Assembly (NCBI RefSeq): GCF_015070375.1
Contig: NZ_JADCLL010000002.1
Span: 124,001 to 188,000 of the forward strand
Reading direction: 5' to 3'
Origin: Nocardioides kribbensis
GTDB taxonomy: Bacteria > Actinomycetota > Actinomycetes > Propionibacteriales > Nocardioidaceae
DNA length: 64,000 bases
Below, in pieces: positions 1 through 8,102 of the stretch. The position numbers and the translations under genes were made by a program. Each line of letters starts with the position of its first letter. Position 1 is the stretch's first letter. Below the pieces are notes generated by a model that made no database searches, was not told the DNA's origin, and saw nothing but the letters and a program-made list of their open reading frames with translations.

Positions 1-1
1 G

Positions 2-1078
2 GCCCGCAACCAGCTGATCTGGATGACCCTCGGCGCGGTGCTCTTCATGGTCACCCTCGTCGTGCTGCGCGACCACCGGGTGCTGACCCGCTTCACCTAC
101 ACCGCCGGGCTCAGCGCGATCGTGCTGCTCCTGCTGCCGATGATGCCGGTCCTCGGCACCGAGATCCGCGGCGCTCGGATCTGGATCTCGCTGGGCCCCT
201 TCAGCTTCCAGCCCGGCGAGGTGGCCAAGGTCCTGCTGGTCATCGCCTTCGCGGGCTACCTCGTGCTCCACCGCGACGCGCTCGCGCTCGCGGGGCGCCG
301 CGTGCTCTTCGTCGACCTGCCCCGCGGGCGCGACCTGGGCCCGATCCTCGGCATGTGGCTGGTCAGCCTGGGCATCCTCGTCTTCCAGAAGGACCTCGGC
401 TCGAGCCTGCTCTTCTTCGGCCTCTTCCTGGTGATGCTCTACGTCTCCACCGAGCGGCCCGGGTGGCTCGTGGTCGGCGGCGCGCTCTTCCTCGGCGGCG
501 CCCTCACCGCCTGGCGGCTCTTCGGCCACGTGCAGACCCGCGTGTCGGTGTGGCTGGACCCCTTCGCCTACTACGGCGAGGGCACCAACGACACCGGCTT
601 CCAGAACGTCGAGGGCCTCTTCGGCATGGCCTGGGGCGGCCTGCTGGGCCGCGGCTTCGGCGGCGGCGACCCGACCCGCATCCCGATCGTGGAGTCCGAC
701 TTCATCATCGCCGGCCTCGGCGAGGAGCTCGGCCTGACCGGCGTCATCGCCATCCTGCTGCTCTACGGCCTCATCGTGGAGCGCGCGCTGCGCGCCGCGA
801 TCATCTCCCGCGACGGCTTCGGCAAGCTGCTGGCCACGGGCCTGGGCAGCGTCTTCGCGCTGCAGGTCTTCGTCGTCATCGGCGGCGTCACCGGCCTCAT
901 CCCGCTCACCGGGCTCACCACGCCCTTCCTGTCGCAGGGCGGGTCCTCGCTGGTCGCCAACTGGGTGGTCATCGCCCTGCTGCTGCGCATCTCCGACCTC
1001 GCCCGGAGCCCGGTGCCCGACCTCACCGCCGACGCCGAGGACGACGCCGACGAGTCGACCCAGGTGATCAAGCTCTGA
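2..1078 (+). CDS. FtsW/RodA/SpoVE family peptidoglycan polymerase (5' partial)
   Basis: This is a SEDS-family multi-pass membrane glycosyltransferase that polymerises lipid II, working with the class B PBP that follows. The reading frame is open to the left edge (ARNQLIW precedes the first Met), so the N-terminus lies outside the window and 358 codons are visible. Seen motifs are FQPGEVAK, QKDLGSSLLF, ESDFIIAGLGEELG and the signature TGLTTPFLSQGGSS. About eight hydrophobic segments remain, with an acidic tail (AEDDADES). The next gene starts 76 bases downstream on the same strand, giving the classic actinobacterial order (Stp)-RodA/FtsW-PbpA-PknA-PknB. By that position it corresponds to the RodA/FtsW-like protein of the pknAB operon rather than the division-cluster FtsW. 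The exact paralogue cannot be fixed from a partial sequence. Confidence 0.93.
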   Translation, partial: ARNQLIWMTLGAVLFMVTLVVLRDHRVLTRFTYTAGLSAIVLLLLPMMPVLGTEIRGARIWISLGPFSFQPGEVAKVLLVIAFAGYLVLHRDALALAGRRVLFVDLPRGRDLGPILGMWLVSLGILVFQKDLGSSLLFFGLFLVMLYVSTERPGWLVVGGALFLGGALTAWRLFGHVQTRVSVWLDPFAYYGEGTNDTGFQNVEGLFGMAWGGLLGRGFGGGDPTRIPIVESDFIIAGLGEELGLTGVIAILLLYGLIVERALRAAIISRDGFGKLLATGLGSVFALQVFVVIGGVTGLIPLTGLTTPFLSQGGSSLVANWVVIALLLRISDLARSPVPDLTADAEDDADESTQVIKL

Positions 1079-1154
1079 CCACCCCGACCCGCCGACCGAG
1101 CGCCACCCCCGTCAGCGCCCCCGCCAGCACCCGCCCAGGAGAGGAGCACCACCG

Positions 1155-2654
1155 GTGAACAAGCCCATCCGCACGGTCTCGGTCGGCATCATGCTGCTGT
1201 TCCTCGCCCTGATGCTCAACGTGACCTACCTGCAGTACTGGCGCGCCGACAGCCTCGACAGCGACCCCGAGAACCGCCGCGCGGTCGACGCGACCTTCTC
1301 CCAGGAGCGGGGCGCGGTGCTCGTGGGTCGGCAGGCCGTCGCCGAGAGCGTGCCCTCCGACGACCGCTACGAGTTCCAGCGCACCTACGCCAAGCCGCTG
1401 CTCTACGCCCACGCCACGGGCTGGTTCAACTACTACAACGCCCAGTCCAGCGACTGCACGACCTGCCAGCAGTGGATCGAGCAGACCCAGAACGACATCC
1501 TCTCCGGCGACGACGACCGGCTCTTCGTGACCCGGCTGGTCGACCTGCTCAGCAACCAGGGCCAGAAGGGCGGCAACGTCCAGCTCACCCTCGACCCCGA
1601 GGCGCAGCAGGCCGCCTTCGACGGCCTGCGCCAGACCATCGGGCCCGACGGCCAGGGCTCGGTCGTCGCGCTCGACCCGCGCACCGGCAAGGTCCTCGCG
1701 ATGGTCTCGCTGCCGTCCTTCGACCCCAACCGGCTGGCCTCCCACGACCTCAGCGAGGTCAACGCCGCCTACGAGCAGCTCGACGCCGACGAGGACGACC
1801 CGCTCAACAACCGCGCCATCCAGACCACGCTCCCGCCGGGGTCGACCTTCAAGATCGTCACGGCCGCCGCGGCGATCGAGAGCGGCGAGTACACCGCCGC
1901 CGACCAGGTGCCCGGCGGTGCGACGTACCAGCTGCCGCTGACCTCGGGCGAGACCGGGCTGATCGACAACGAGGGCCGCTCCTGCGGCACGAGCCTCATC
2001 CCCTTCGCCCAGGCGATGGAGCAGTCGTGCAACACCACCTTCGCGCGCCTGGCCGTCGAGGTCGGCGCCGACGCGATGCGCGACCAGGCCGAGGCGTTCG
2101 GCTTCAACGAGGAGTACTTCGACGACCTGCAGCCGCAGGCCGAGTCGGTCTTCCCCACCGACATGAACGAGCCGGAGACCGGCCAGAGCGGCATCGGCCA
2201 GTTCGAGGTGCGGGCCACGCCGCTGCAGATGGCCATGGTCGCGGCCGGCATCGCCAACGACGGGAAGGTCATGCGGCCCTACCTCGTCGACGAGGTGCAG
2301 TCGCCGGAGTTCGAGCGGATCGAGGCCACCGAGCCCGAGCTGCTCTCCGAGGCGGTCAGCGAGTCGACGGCCAACCAGGTCACCGAGCTCATGGTCTCCA
2401 CCGTCGACAACGGCACGGCCTCGCCGGCCGCGATCGACGGCATCAGCGTGGCCGGCAAGACCGGCACGGCCCAGAGCGGCATCGACGACGTGCCGCCCTA
2501 CGCCTGGTTCACGTCCTTCGCCCCGGCCGACGACCCCCAGGTCGCCGTGGCCATCGTCATCCAGAAGGCCCCCGGCATCGACCGCGGCGAGATCGCCGGC
2601 GGCCTGCTCGGCGGGCCCATCGCCAAGGCCGTCATGGAGGCCGTGATCCGATGA
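1155..2654 (+). CDS. pbpA: Class B penicillin-binding protein, PbpA-type transpeptidase
   Basis: This D,D-transpeptidase of 499 residues cross-links peptidoglycan outside the membrane. An N-terminal membrane anchor (about residues 8-25) is followed by a dimerisation/pedestal region and a transpeptidase domain. The catalytic set is visible: STFK (Ser230, Lys233), SCN (Ser291) and KTG (Lys435). The GTG start at 1155 is preceded by an AGGAGAGGAG-type ribosome site. Its stop overlaps the start of the following kinase (ATGA), so the two are probably translationally coupled. Partner of the SEDS polymerase upstream. Its length and position match mycobacterial PbpA, which PknB phosphorylates; phosphorylation here is inference. 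Confidence 0.94.
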   Translation: MNKPIRTVSVGIMLLFLALMLNVTYLQYWRADSLDSDPENRRAVDATFSQERGAVLVGRQAVAESVPSDDRYEFQRTYAKPLLYAHATGWFNYYNAQSSDCTTCQQWIEQTQNDILSGDDDRLFVTRLVDLLSNQGQKGGNVQLTLDPEAQQAAFDGLRQTIGPDGQGSVVALDPRTGKVLAMVSLPSFDPNRLASHDLSEVNAAYEQLDADEDDPLNNRAIQTTLPPGSTFKIVTAAAAIESGEYTAADQVPGGATYQLPLTSGETGLIDNEGRSCGTSLIPFAQAMEQSCNTTFARLAVEVGADAMRDQAEAFGFNEEYFDDLQPQAESVFPTDMNEPETGQSGIGQFEVRATPLQMAMVAAGIANDGKVMRPYLVDEVQSPEFERIEATEPELLSEAVSESTANQVTELMVSTVDNGTASPAAIDGISVAGKTGTAQSGIDDVPPYAWFTSFAPADDPQVAVAIVIQKAPGIDRGEIAGGLLGGPIAKAVMEAVIR

Positions 2655-4351
2655 CCACCTCGATGCCCGAGATCGGCGGCTCCGCCGACGACGCTGGCCG
2701 CTACCGCCTCGACGCCCGCATCGCCACGGGCGGCATGGGCGCGGTCTGGCGGGCCACCGACACGACGCTGGGTCGCACGGTGGCGGTCAAGCTGCTCAAG
2801 AGCGAGTACGCCGACGACCCGTCGTTCCGGTCGCGCTTCGAGACCGAGGCCCGCCACGCGGCCTCGCTGCACCACCCCCACATCGCCGCGGTCTACGACT
2901 TCGGCGAGGCGCAGAGCGCCGACGGGTCCGGCGTGCCGCGGCCCTACCTCGTGATGGAGCTCGTGGAGGGCCAGCCGCTCTCGGCGCTGCTGCGCCCGGG
3001 CCAGCCGATGGACCCCGACGTCGCCCGCGACCTGGTGGCCCAGGCCGCCGACGGCCTGGCCGCGGCCCACGCCGCGGGCATCGTGCACCGCGACGTGAAG
3101 CCGGCGAACCTGCTGGTCACCGCCGACCGGCAGGTCAAGATCACCGACTTCGGCATCGCCCGCGCGGCCCAGTCGGTCGGGCTGACCCAGACCGGCCAGG
3201 TCATGGGCACGCCGCAGTACCTCTCCCCCGAGCAGGCCCGCGGCACCACCGCGACCGGCGTCTCCGACGTCTACAGCCTCGGCGTCGTGGCCTTCGAGTG
3301 CCTGGCCGGGCGTCGTCCCTTCCAGGGCGACACCCCGGTCACCACCGCCCTGGCCCACCTGAACCAGCCCGTGCCCGACCTGCCGGCCGCGGTGCCCGCA
3401 GACCTCGCCCGCGTCGTGCGCCGGGCCCTGGCCAAGGAGCCCGCCGAGCGGTACGCCGACGCCGCGGCCTTCGCCGCCGCGCTGCGCGACCCCTCCTCGC
3501 TGGGCCCCGACGCGCCCTCGGCCGCCTCGACCCAGGTGCTCGCCCCCGGGGCGGTGCCCGCCGACCGCACCCAGGTGATGACCGGCGTCGGCGCCCCCGT
3601 GGCGCCCGACCCCACCCCGACGCCCGCATCCACCCCGCCGCCGGCCGACGACGAGCGCCGCAGGGGCACCGCCGGCTGGGTGTGGGCCCTGGTGCTGCTC
3701 GCGCTGCTAGCCGTCGGCGCGCTGGTGCTGTGGCTGGCCCTCTCCGGCGGCGGTGACGACACCGAGGAGACCCCGGAGCAGCGGCCGAGCCCGACGCGCA
3801 CGCAGCAGAGCCCCAGCGAGTCGCCGAGCTCCAGCCCGACCGAGGAGGCCCCGGCCACCGTCGAGGTCGACCCCGACCAGTACGTCGGGCGGGACTACCG
3901 CGACGTCCAGGAGGCGCTGGAGGCCCTCGGCCTCAACGTCACCCTCAACGAGGTCGACAACCCGGGCGAGGAGGAGCAGGGCATCGTCGACTCGGTCAAC
4001 CCCACCGGCGCCCTCACCGAGGGCGACACCGTCACGGTGAGCTTCTGGGGCGCCGCCCCCGAGCCCGAGCCCACCCCGACCCCGACGCCCACCCCGACGC
4101 CCACTCCCACACCGACCCCGACGCCGACCCCGACCCCGACCCCGACCGCCGCGTCGCCGGCCGACGGACGGGCCCCGGCCGACCCCGCCGCACCTCCCGC
4201 CCCCGACACCGCCCCCGGGGCCACCGACCCGGCCGCCACGACGACCAGCCCCTCGACCGCCACCGGGACCGCCGGGACCACCACCTCCGGTCGCTCCGCC
4301 GACACAGCCGACACCGCCGACACCGCCCGCACCGAAGGGACCACGCCATGA
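2651..4351 (+). CDS. Ser/Thr protein kinase with one PASTA domain (PknA position)
   Basis: This Hanks-type receptor kinase of 566 residues has an intact catalytic core: glycine loop TGGMGAVW, ATP-binding Lys47 (VAVKLL), HRDVKPAN with Asp148, DFG with Asp166 and SPEQAR. A membrane helix at about residues 341-363 is followed by a single extracellular PASTA domain (about 406-466), which in this family binds muropeptides or lipid II. A Pro-Thr dipeptide run (about 469-499) and an Ala/Thr/Pro-rich tail end the protein. By position it is the PknA equivalent, but mycobacterial PknA lacks PASTA domains, so this is a variant arrangement. The ATG at 2651 overlaps the pbpA stop, and its own stop overlaps the next kinase start. 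Substrates are likely to be division and wall-synthesis proteins, by homology. Confidence 0.92.
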   Translation: MTTSMPEIGGSADDAGRYRLDARIATGGMGAVWRATDTTLGRTVAVKLLKSEYADDPSFRSRFETEARHAASLHHPHIAAVYDFGEAQSADGSGVPRPYLVMELVEGQPLSALLRPGQPMDPDVARDLVAQAADGLAAAHAAGIVHRDVKPANLLVTADRQVKITDFGIARAAQSVGLTQTGQVMGTPQYLSPEQARGTTATGVSDVYSLGVVAFECLAGRRPFQGDTPVTTALAHLNQPVPDLPAAVPADLARVVRRALAKEPAERYADAAAFAAALRDPSSLGPDAPSAASTQVLAPGAVPADRTQVMTGVGAPVAPDPTPTPASTPPPADDERRRGTAGWVWALVLLALLAVGALVLWLALSGGGDDTEETPEQRPSPTRTQQSPSESPSSSPTEEAPATVEVDPDQYVGRDYRDVQEALEALGLNVTLNEVDNPGEEEQGIVDSVNPTGALTEGDTVTVSFWGAAPEPEPTPTPTPTPTPTPTPTPTPTPTPTPTAASPADGRAPADPAAPPAPDTAPGATDPAATTTSPSTATGTAGTTTSGRSADTADTADTARTEGTTP

Positions 4352-6222
4352 CGGGCTCGCAGCCGATCCTCATCGGCGGGCGCTACCAGATCGGTGAGCT
4401 GCTCGGTCGCGGCGGCATGGCCGAGGTCCGCAAGGGCACCGACACCCGGCTGGGCCGGGTGGTGGCCGTCAAGCGCCTGCGCACCGACCTGGCCAGCGAC
4501 GCCACCTTCCAGGCCCGCTTCCGCCGCGAGGCGCAGTCGTCGGCCTCGCTCAACCACCCCTCGATCGTGGCCGTCTACGACACCGGCGAGGAGCCGGCCG
4601 CCGACGGCTCGGGGGTGCAGCAGCCCTACATCGTCATGGAGTTCGTCGCCGGCCGGACGCTGCGCGACATCCTGCGCGAGGGCCGCAAGATCCTGCCCGA
4701 GCGGGCCCTGGAGATCACCAGCGGCGTGCTCTCGGCCCTCGACTACAGCCACCGCGCGGGCATCATCCACCGCGACATCAAGCCCGGCAACGTCATGCTG
4801 ACCCCGTCGGGCGACGTCAAGGTCATGGACTTCGGCATCGCCCGCGCCATCAGCGACGCCTCCTCCACGATGACCCAGACCGCCGCCGTCGTGGGCACCG
4901 CGCAGTACCTCTCCCCCGAGCAGGCCCGCGGTGAGACCGTCGACTCCCGCTCCGACGTCTACTCCGCCGGCTGCCTGCTCTACGAGCTCCTCGCCGGCCG
5001 CCCGCCCTTCGTCGGCGACAGCCCGGTCGCCGTGGCCTACCAGCACGTGCGCGAGCAGGCCCAGCCGCCCTCGGACCACGACACCTCGCTGCCGCCGGAG
5101 ATCGACGCCATCGTGATGAAGGCGCTGGCCAAGCGGGTCGAGGACCGCTACCAGTCCGCGGCCGCGATGCGCAGCGACATCGAGCGCTACCTCGCCGGCC
5201 GCCCGGTGCAGGCCACGCCCCCGCCGCCGATCGTGCCCGTCTCGCAGACCCCTCCGCCGCGGCCGATGCCGGTCGCCGCCCCGGCGCCGACGCCCGACGC
5301 CACCGGCGAGGAGGAGTCCTCCTCCTCGCGCGGCGGTCTGGTCGTGGCCCTCGTGCTGCTGCTGATCGGGCTGATCGTGGCCGGCGTGCTGCTGTGGCCG
5401 CGACTCTTCCCCACCGCGCCCGAGCAGACCCAGGTGCCCGACGTCGTGCGCACCAACATCGACCGCGCCCGCGCCGCCATCGGCGAGGCCGGGCTGACCC
5501 TCGGCGACATCAACTACGTCGCCAACGAGAATGTCGCCGCCGACCGCGTCATCTCCCAGGACCCCTCCGGCGACAGCTTCGTCGACCCCGGGAGCACCAT
5601 CGACCTCACCGTCTCCACCGGCACCCCCGAGGTGCCGGTGCCGAGCGTGGTCGGCCTCCAGCAGCGCGCCGCCGTCGCGGCGCTGGAGGACGTCGACCTC
5701 GTGGCGCGGGTCGCCGAGACCCAGTCCGACCTGCCCGCGGGCCAGGTCGTCTCCACCGCTCCCGAGGCCGGCCAGCAGGTCGAGTCGGGCTCCACGGTGA
5801 CCCTCACCGTCTCCGACGGCCCCGAGACCGTGCCCTCGGTCGAGGGTCTCACCGAGGCCGAGGCCCGGCGCCAGATCATCGCGGCCGGCTTCAACCCCGT
5901 GGTGCGCGAGGAGGACGGCGAGACCGACGCCGAGACCGGCACCGTGGTCGACCAGGTGCCCGAGGCCGGCGAGGAGCTGGCCCAGGGCAACGACGTCTAC
6001 ATCTTCGTCACCACCTTCGAGGAGCCCACCGAGGAGCCCTCGGAGTCGCCGTCGGAGTCGCCCAGCGACGACCCGTCGGGCTCGCCGTCGCCGAGCCCCG
6101 GCGACACGACCTCGCCCGGGCGCGGCGGTGGCCGCGCCCTGCTCCCGGCCACGCCCTCCCGGCGTACGGCGGGGCGGCGCGCGCGTCGCGGGCCGGCTCA
6201 GCCCTCGAGCGGCTCGGCGTAG
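4348..6222 (+). CDS. pknB: Ser/Thr protein kinase PknB with three PASTA domains
   Basis: Receptor kinase of 624 residues that senses cell-wall fragments and regulates growth and division. The catalytic core is complete: GRGGMAEVRKG loop, Lys42, HRDIKPGN with Asp143, DFG with Asp161 and SPEQAR. A transmembrane helix lies at about 328-350. Three PASTA repeats follow (about 358-424, 427-489 and 492-555), against four in mycobacterial PknB. A Glu/Ser/Pro-rich stretch and a basic tail (RRTAGRRARR) end the protein. The ATG overlaps the upstream kinase stop. The last 25 bases run into the 3' end of the convergent DUF881 gene. The basic tail is unusual for this family, so the exact C-terminus is less certain than the rest. 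Confidence 0.95.
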   Translation: MTGSQPILIGGRYQIGELLGRGGMAEVRKGTDTRLGRVVAVKRLRTDLASDATFQARFRREAQSSASLNHPSIVAVYDTGEEPAADGSGVQQPYIVMEFVAGRTLRDILREGRKILPERALEITSGVLSALDYSHRAGIIHRDIKPGNVMLTPSGDVKVMDFGIARAISDASSTMTQTAAVVGTAQYLSPEQARGETVDSRSDVYSAGCLLYELLAGRPPFVGDSPVAVAYQHVREQAQPPSDHDTSLPPEIDAIVMKALAKRVEDRYQSAAAMRSDIERYLAGRPVQATPPPPIVPVSQTPPPRPMPVAAPAPTPDATGEEESSSSRGGLVVALVLLLIGLIVAGVLLWPRLFPTAPEQTQVPDVVRTNIDRARAAIGEAGLTLGDINYVANENVAADRVISQDPSGDSFVDPGSTIDLTVSTGTPEVPVPSVVGLQQRAAVAALEDVDLVARVAETQSDLPAGQVVSTAPEAGQQVESGSTVTLTVSDGPETVPSVEGLTEAEARRQIIAAGFNPVVREEDGETDAETGTVVDQVPEAGEELAQGNDVYIFVTTFEEPTEEPSESPSESPSDDPSGSPSPSPGDTTSPGRGGGRALLPATPSRRTAGRRARRGPAQPSSGSA

Positions 6223-7070
6223 CTGAGGTCGAGCAGGCCGTCGAAGGCGGGCGCGACGACGTCGGACTCGGCGGCGAAGTCCCAGCCGATCTGCACGTCG
6301 GGCAGCTCGCTCTGGGCGCGGTAGCGCGCGAGGTAGTCGTCGCCCTCGATGGAGGCGGCCAGCGCGGAGGGGTCGCCGACGGCCTCGATGACGTAGGGCT
6401 GGGGGTAGGGCACGTTCTGCAGCAGCACGGAGTTGCCCTCGCACTTGATGCCGGTGGTCGACACGACCCGCTGGCCCGCGACGGTCACCGCCGTCGCCCC
6501 GCCGCGCCACATGGCGTTGACGACGGCCTGGATGTCCTGCTGGTGCACCACGAGCAGCTCGAGCGGCTGCTCGGTGACCTGGGCGACCTCGAGGGGGGCG
6601 TCGGCCAGCGTGACCGAGACACCGGCGCCCTCGCGCGGCTCGAGACCCGCGGGGTCGCGCAGCGTCTCGATGCGCTCCTGCACCCGCCGGGTGTCGGCGT
6701 CGCCGACCTGGGCGCCGAGGGTGGCGACCTCGCCGGTGAGGTCCTGCACCCGCTGGCGCAGCTCGTCGTACCGGTCGGCCTCCGCGCCCACGAGCGACGA
6801 CAGGTCGGTGTAGCGGCCCGGTCGCAGGTCGGTGCCCTCGCTGGACTGGGCGCTGATGACGAAGAGCGACCCGCTGAGCAGCACCACCAGGGGGGTGCCG
6901 ACCCGCCACGCCAGCGGACGTCCGCCGCCCGGCCGGCGGCGCGCACGCAGCGACGCCGCGACGCGGTGCCACCCGGCCACGGCCCCCGAGCCGTCCTGCG
7001 GCTCCCGCTGCCCCGACTGCCCCGACGGGTCCGGCGGCTGCGGCGGCGCGGCGTGGGAAGTCGGGGTCAT
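6198..7070 (-). CDS. DUF881 family membrane-anchored protein
   Basis: A protein of 290 residues with a proline-rich cytoplasmic N-terminus, one membrane helix (GTPLVVLLSGSLFVISAQ), a coiled-coil-like stretch (EADRYDELRQRVQDL) and an extracytoplasmic DUF881 domain (VTLADAPLE, LLVVHQQDIQAVVNAMWRGGA). DUF881 genes commonly sit beside crgA or near division clusters in actinobacteria, but the function is unknown. A TACCTT box ends seven bases before the ATG at 7070, so the mRNA is probably leaderless. This favours 7070 over an in-frame start at 7094. It is divergent from the crgA-like gene, and its 3' end overlaps that of pknB by 25 bases. Confidence 0.85.
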   Translation of the reverse strand: MTPTSHAAPPQPPDPSGQSGQREPQDGSGAVAGWHRVAASLRARRRPGGGRPLAWRVGTPLVVLLSGSLFVISAQSSEGTDLRPGRYTDLSSLVGAEADRYDELRQRVQDLTGEVATLGAQVGDADTRRVQERIETLRDPAGLEPREGAGVSVTLADAPLEVAQVTEQPLELLVVHQQDIQAVVNAMWRGGATAVTVAGQRVVSTTGIKCEGNSVLLQNVPYPQPYVIEAVGDPSALAASIEGDDYLARYRAQSELPDVQIGWDFAAESDVVAPAFDGLLDLSYAEPLEG

Positions 7071-7077
7071 GCCGACT

Positions 7078-7083
7078 AAGGTA
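7078..7083 (-). promoter_or_regulatory. Candidate -10 box of a leaderless DUF881 transcript
   Basis: Read on the minus strand the bases are TACCTT, matching the actinobacterial TANNNT -10 consensus. Seven bases separate the box from the ATG at 7070, so transcription would begin at or next to the start codon. No Shine-Dalgarno-like purine run precedes that ATG. Confidence 0.45.
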
Positions 7084-7162
7084 ACCCGCGACAAGCGACG
7101 GGACCCCGTCCCCGCCCACCCCGAACCCCGAGGCGTCCGCGCCCTCGACGAGGAGCACCACC

Positions 7163-7621
7163 GTGAAGTTGAAGGACAAGGACCCCTTCGCCGAACCCCG
7201 CCAGGGCCCGGCGGTCGGCCCCCGCTTCGTCGTCGCGCTCCTGCTCGTCGCGGCCGGCATCGCCTGGATCGCCTACTACTACCTCGGGGTCCGCGCCGAC
7301 CCGACCGTGCTCGACGCCGAGGCCTCGGGCCCGGCCTTCATGGGCGACATCGAGCGATGGAACTACGTCATCGGCTTCGGCCTGGTCCTCCTCGGACTCG
7401 TGGTCTCGGCCCACCCCTCGACCCCGCTCGGTCGCGGCCGTGGCGTCGTCGTCGGCATGCTGGGCTGCTTCGTGGTCGGCCTGATCTGGATCTGCACGTT
7501 CTACGTCTTCAGCAACGACCTCACCGACGTGCCGGTCTTCAACGACCTCAACCAGTCCAACCTCATCGTCGGCATCGCCTTCATGGCCGTCGGCTTCGTC
7601 TTCGCCACCCGCTGGGAGTGA
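7163..7621 (+). CDS. crgA: CrgA-like cell-division membrane protein with apparent internal duplication
   Basis: CrgA is a small actinobacterial membrane protein that interacts with FtsZ, FtsQ and PBPs at the septum. The usual family member is about 80-95 residues with two helices; this one has 152 residues and four hydrophobic segments (about 21-43, 67-83, 94-116 and 132-149). The first half holds the CrgA-like GIAWIAYYY and WNYVIGFGLVLLG. The second half holds GLIWICTFYVF and IVGIAFMAVGFVFATRW. Both look like CrgA units, which suggests tandem duplication or internal expansion. The ATG at 7163 follows AGGAGCACC. A hairpin terminator lies immediately downstream. Confidence 0.85.
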   Translation: MKLKDKDPFAEPRQGPAVGPRFVVALLLVAAGIAWIAYYYLGVRADPTVLDAEASGPAFMGDIERWNYVIGFGLVLLGLVVSAHPSTPLGRGRGVVVGMLGCFVVGLIWICTFYVFSNDLTDVPVFNDLNQSNLIVGIAFMAVGFVFATRWE

Positions 7622-7626
7622 GTCCC

Positions 7627-7650
7627 CCGGGGGCCTTCGCCGGCCCCCGG
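7627..7650 (+). terminator. Hairpin terminator after crgA
   Basis: CCGGGGGCC pairs with GGCCCCCGG around a six-base TTCGCC loop, six bases after the crgA stop. No strong T-run follows, which is usual in such GC-rich genomes. Confidence 0.6.
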
Positions 7651-7705
7651 ACCCGTCCCCGCCGCAGCGCCCGCACCGCCCGTCGTCCCCCCGGACGGCG
7701 GGCGG

Positions 7706-7783
7706 TTCTGCACATCTGGGGACAAACATGTGGAGAACTACACGCGTGTAGTTCTCCACATGTGATTCCACAGCTGTGGACAA
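7706..7783. promoter_or_regulatory. Cluster of DnaA-box-like sites around a 38-bp perfect palindrome
   Basis: A perfect palindrome with 19-base arms spans 7726-7763, its centre between 7744 and 7745. Each arm holds the 9-mer TTCTCCACA (7752-7760 on plus, 7729-7737 on minus). Nearby are TTCTGCACA (7706-7714), TGGGGACAA (7717-7725) and TGTGGACAA (7775-7783). The last is the exact reverse of TTGTCCACA, the actinobacterial DnaA-box consensus. The same TTCTCCACA variant occurs upstream of dnaA and parA in this window. There is no gene here; the site lies about 20 kb from oriC. DnaA binding is inference. Confidence 0.5.
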
Positions 7784-7798
7784 CTAGCCCCGCACCCC

Positions 7799-8067
7799 GG
7801 TGGTTGAGGAGCGAGCGCCAGCGAGCGTCTCGAAACCACGGACCGCCACGGTGGTTGAGGAGCGAGCCCTTCGAGACGCTCGCTGCGCTCGCTCCTCAGG
7901 AACCACGCCAGCGAGCGTCTCGAAACCACCCGCACCCCGGTGGTCGAGGAGCGAGCCCTTCGAGACGCTCGCTGCGCTCGCTCCTCAGGAACCACGCCAG
8001 CGAGCGTCTCGAAACCACGAACCACGGTGGTTGAGGAACCACGCCAGCGAGCGTCCCGACGCCACCC
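7799..8067. repeat. Block of four nested-palindrome dispersed repeats
   Basis: Copies begin at 7799, 7850, 7939 and 8026 with GGTGGTTGAGGAGCGAGC or a close variant, and most end with GTCTCGAAACCACC. Complete copies are about 80 bases. They have terminal inverted repeats GGTGGTT/AACCACC and inner palindromes, GAGGAGCGAGC with GCTCGCTCCTC and TTCGAGACGCTCGC with GCGAGCGTCTCGAA. The first and last copies are shorter deletion forms. The same family recurs at 14121-14287. No protein is convincingly encoded. I interpret it as a REP- or MITE-like non-autonomous element. Confidence 0.8.
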
Positions 8068-8102
8068 CGCACCCCGGGTGGCCGGAGAAGGTGAGGCTCG
8101 GC

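Noticed and set aside
3895-7260. Very long open frame on the minus strand across the kinases and DUF881
   Set aside because: It is antisense to two strongly conserved kinases, is Arg/Gly-rich and has no recognisable domain. Such frames arise from GC-rich codon bias.
7722-7767. Palindrome at 7726-7763 as a simple terminator of crgA
   Set aside because: It has no loop and no T-run, contains DnaA-box-like 9-mers, and a conventional terminator already lies at 7627-7650.
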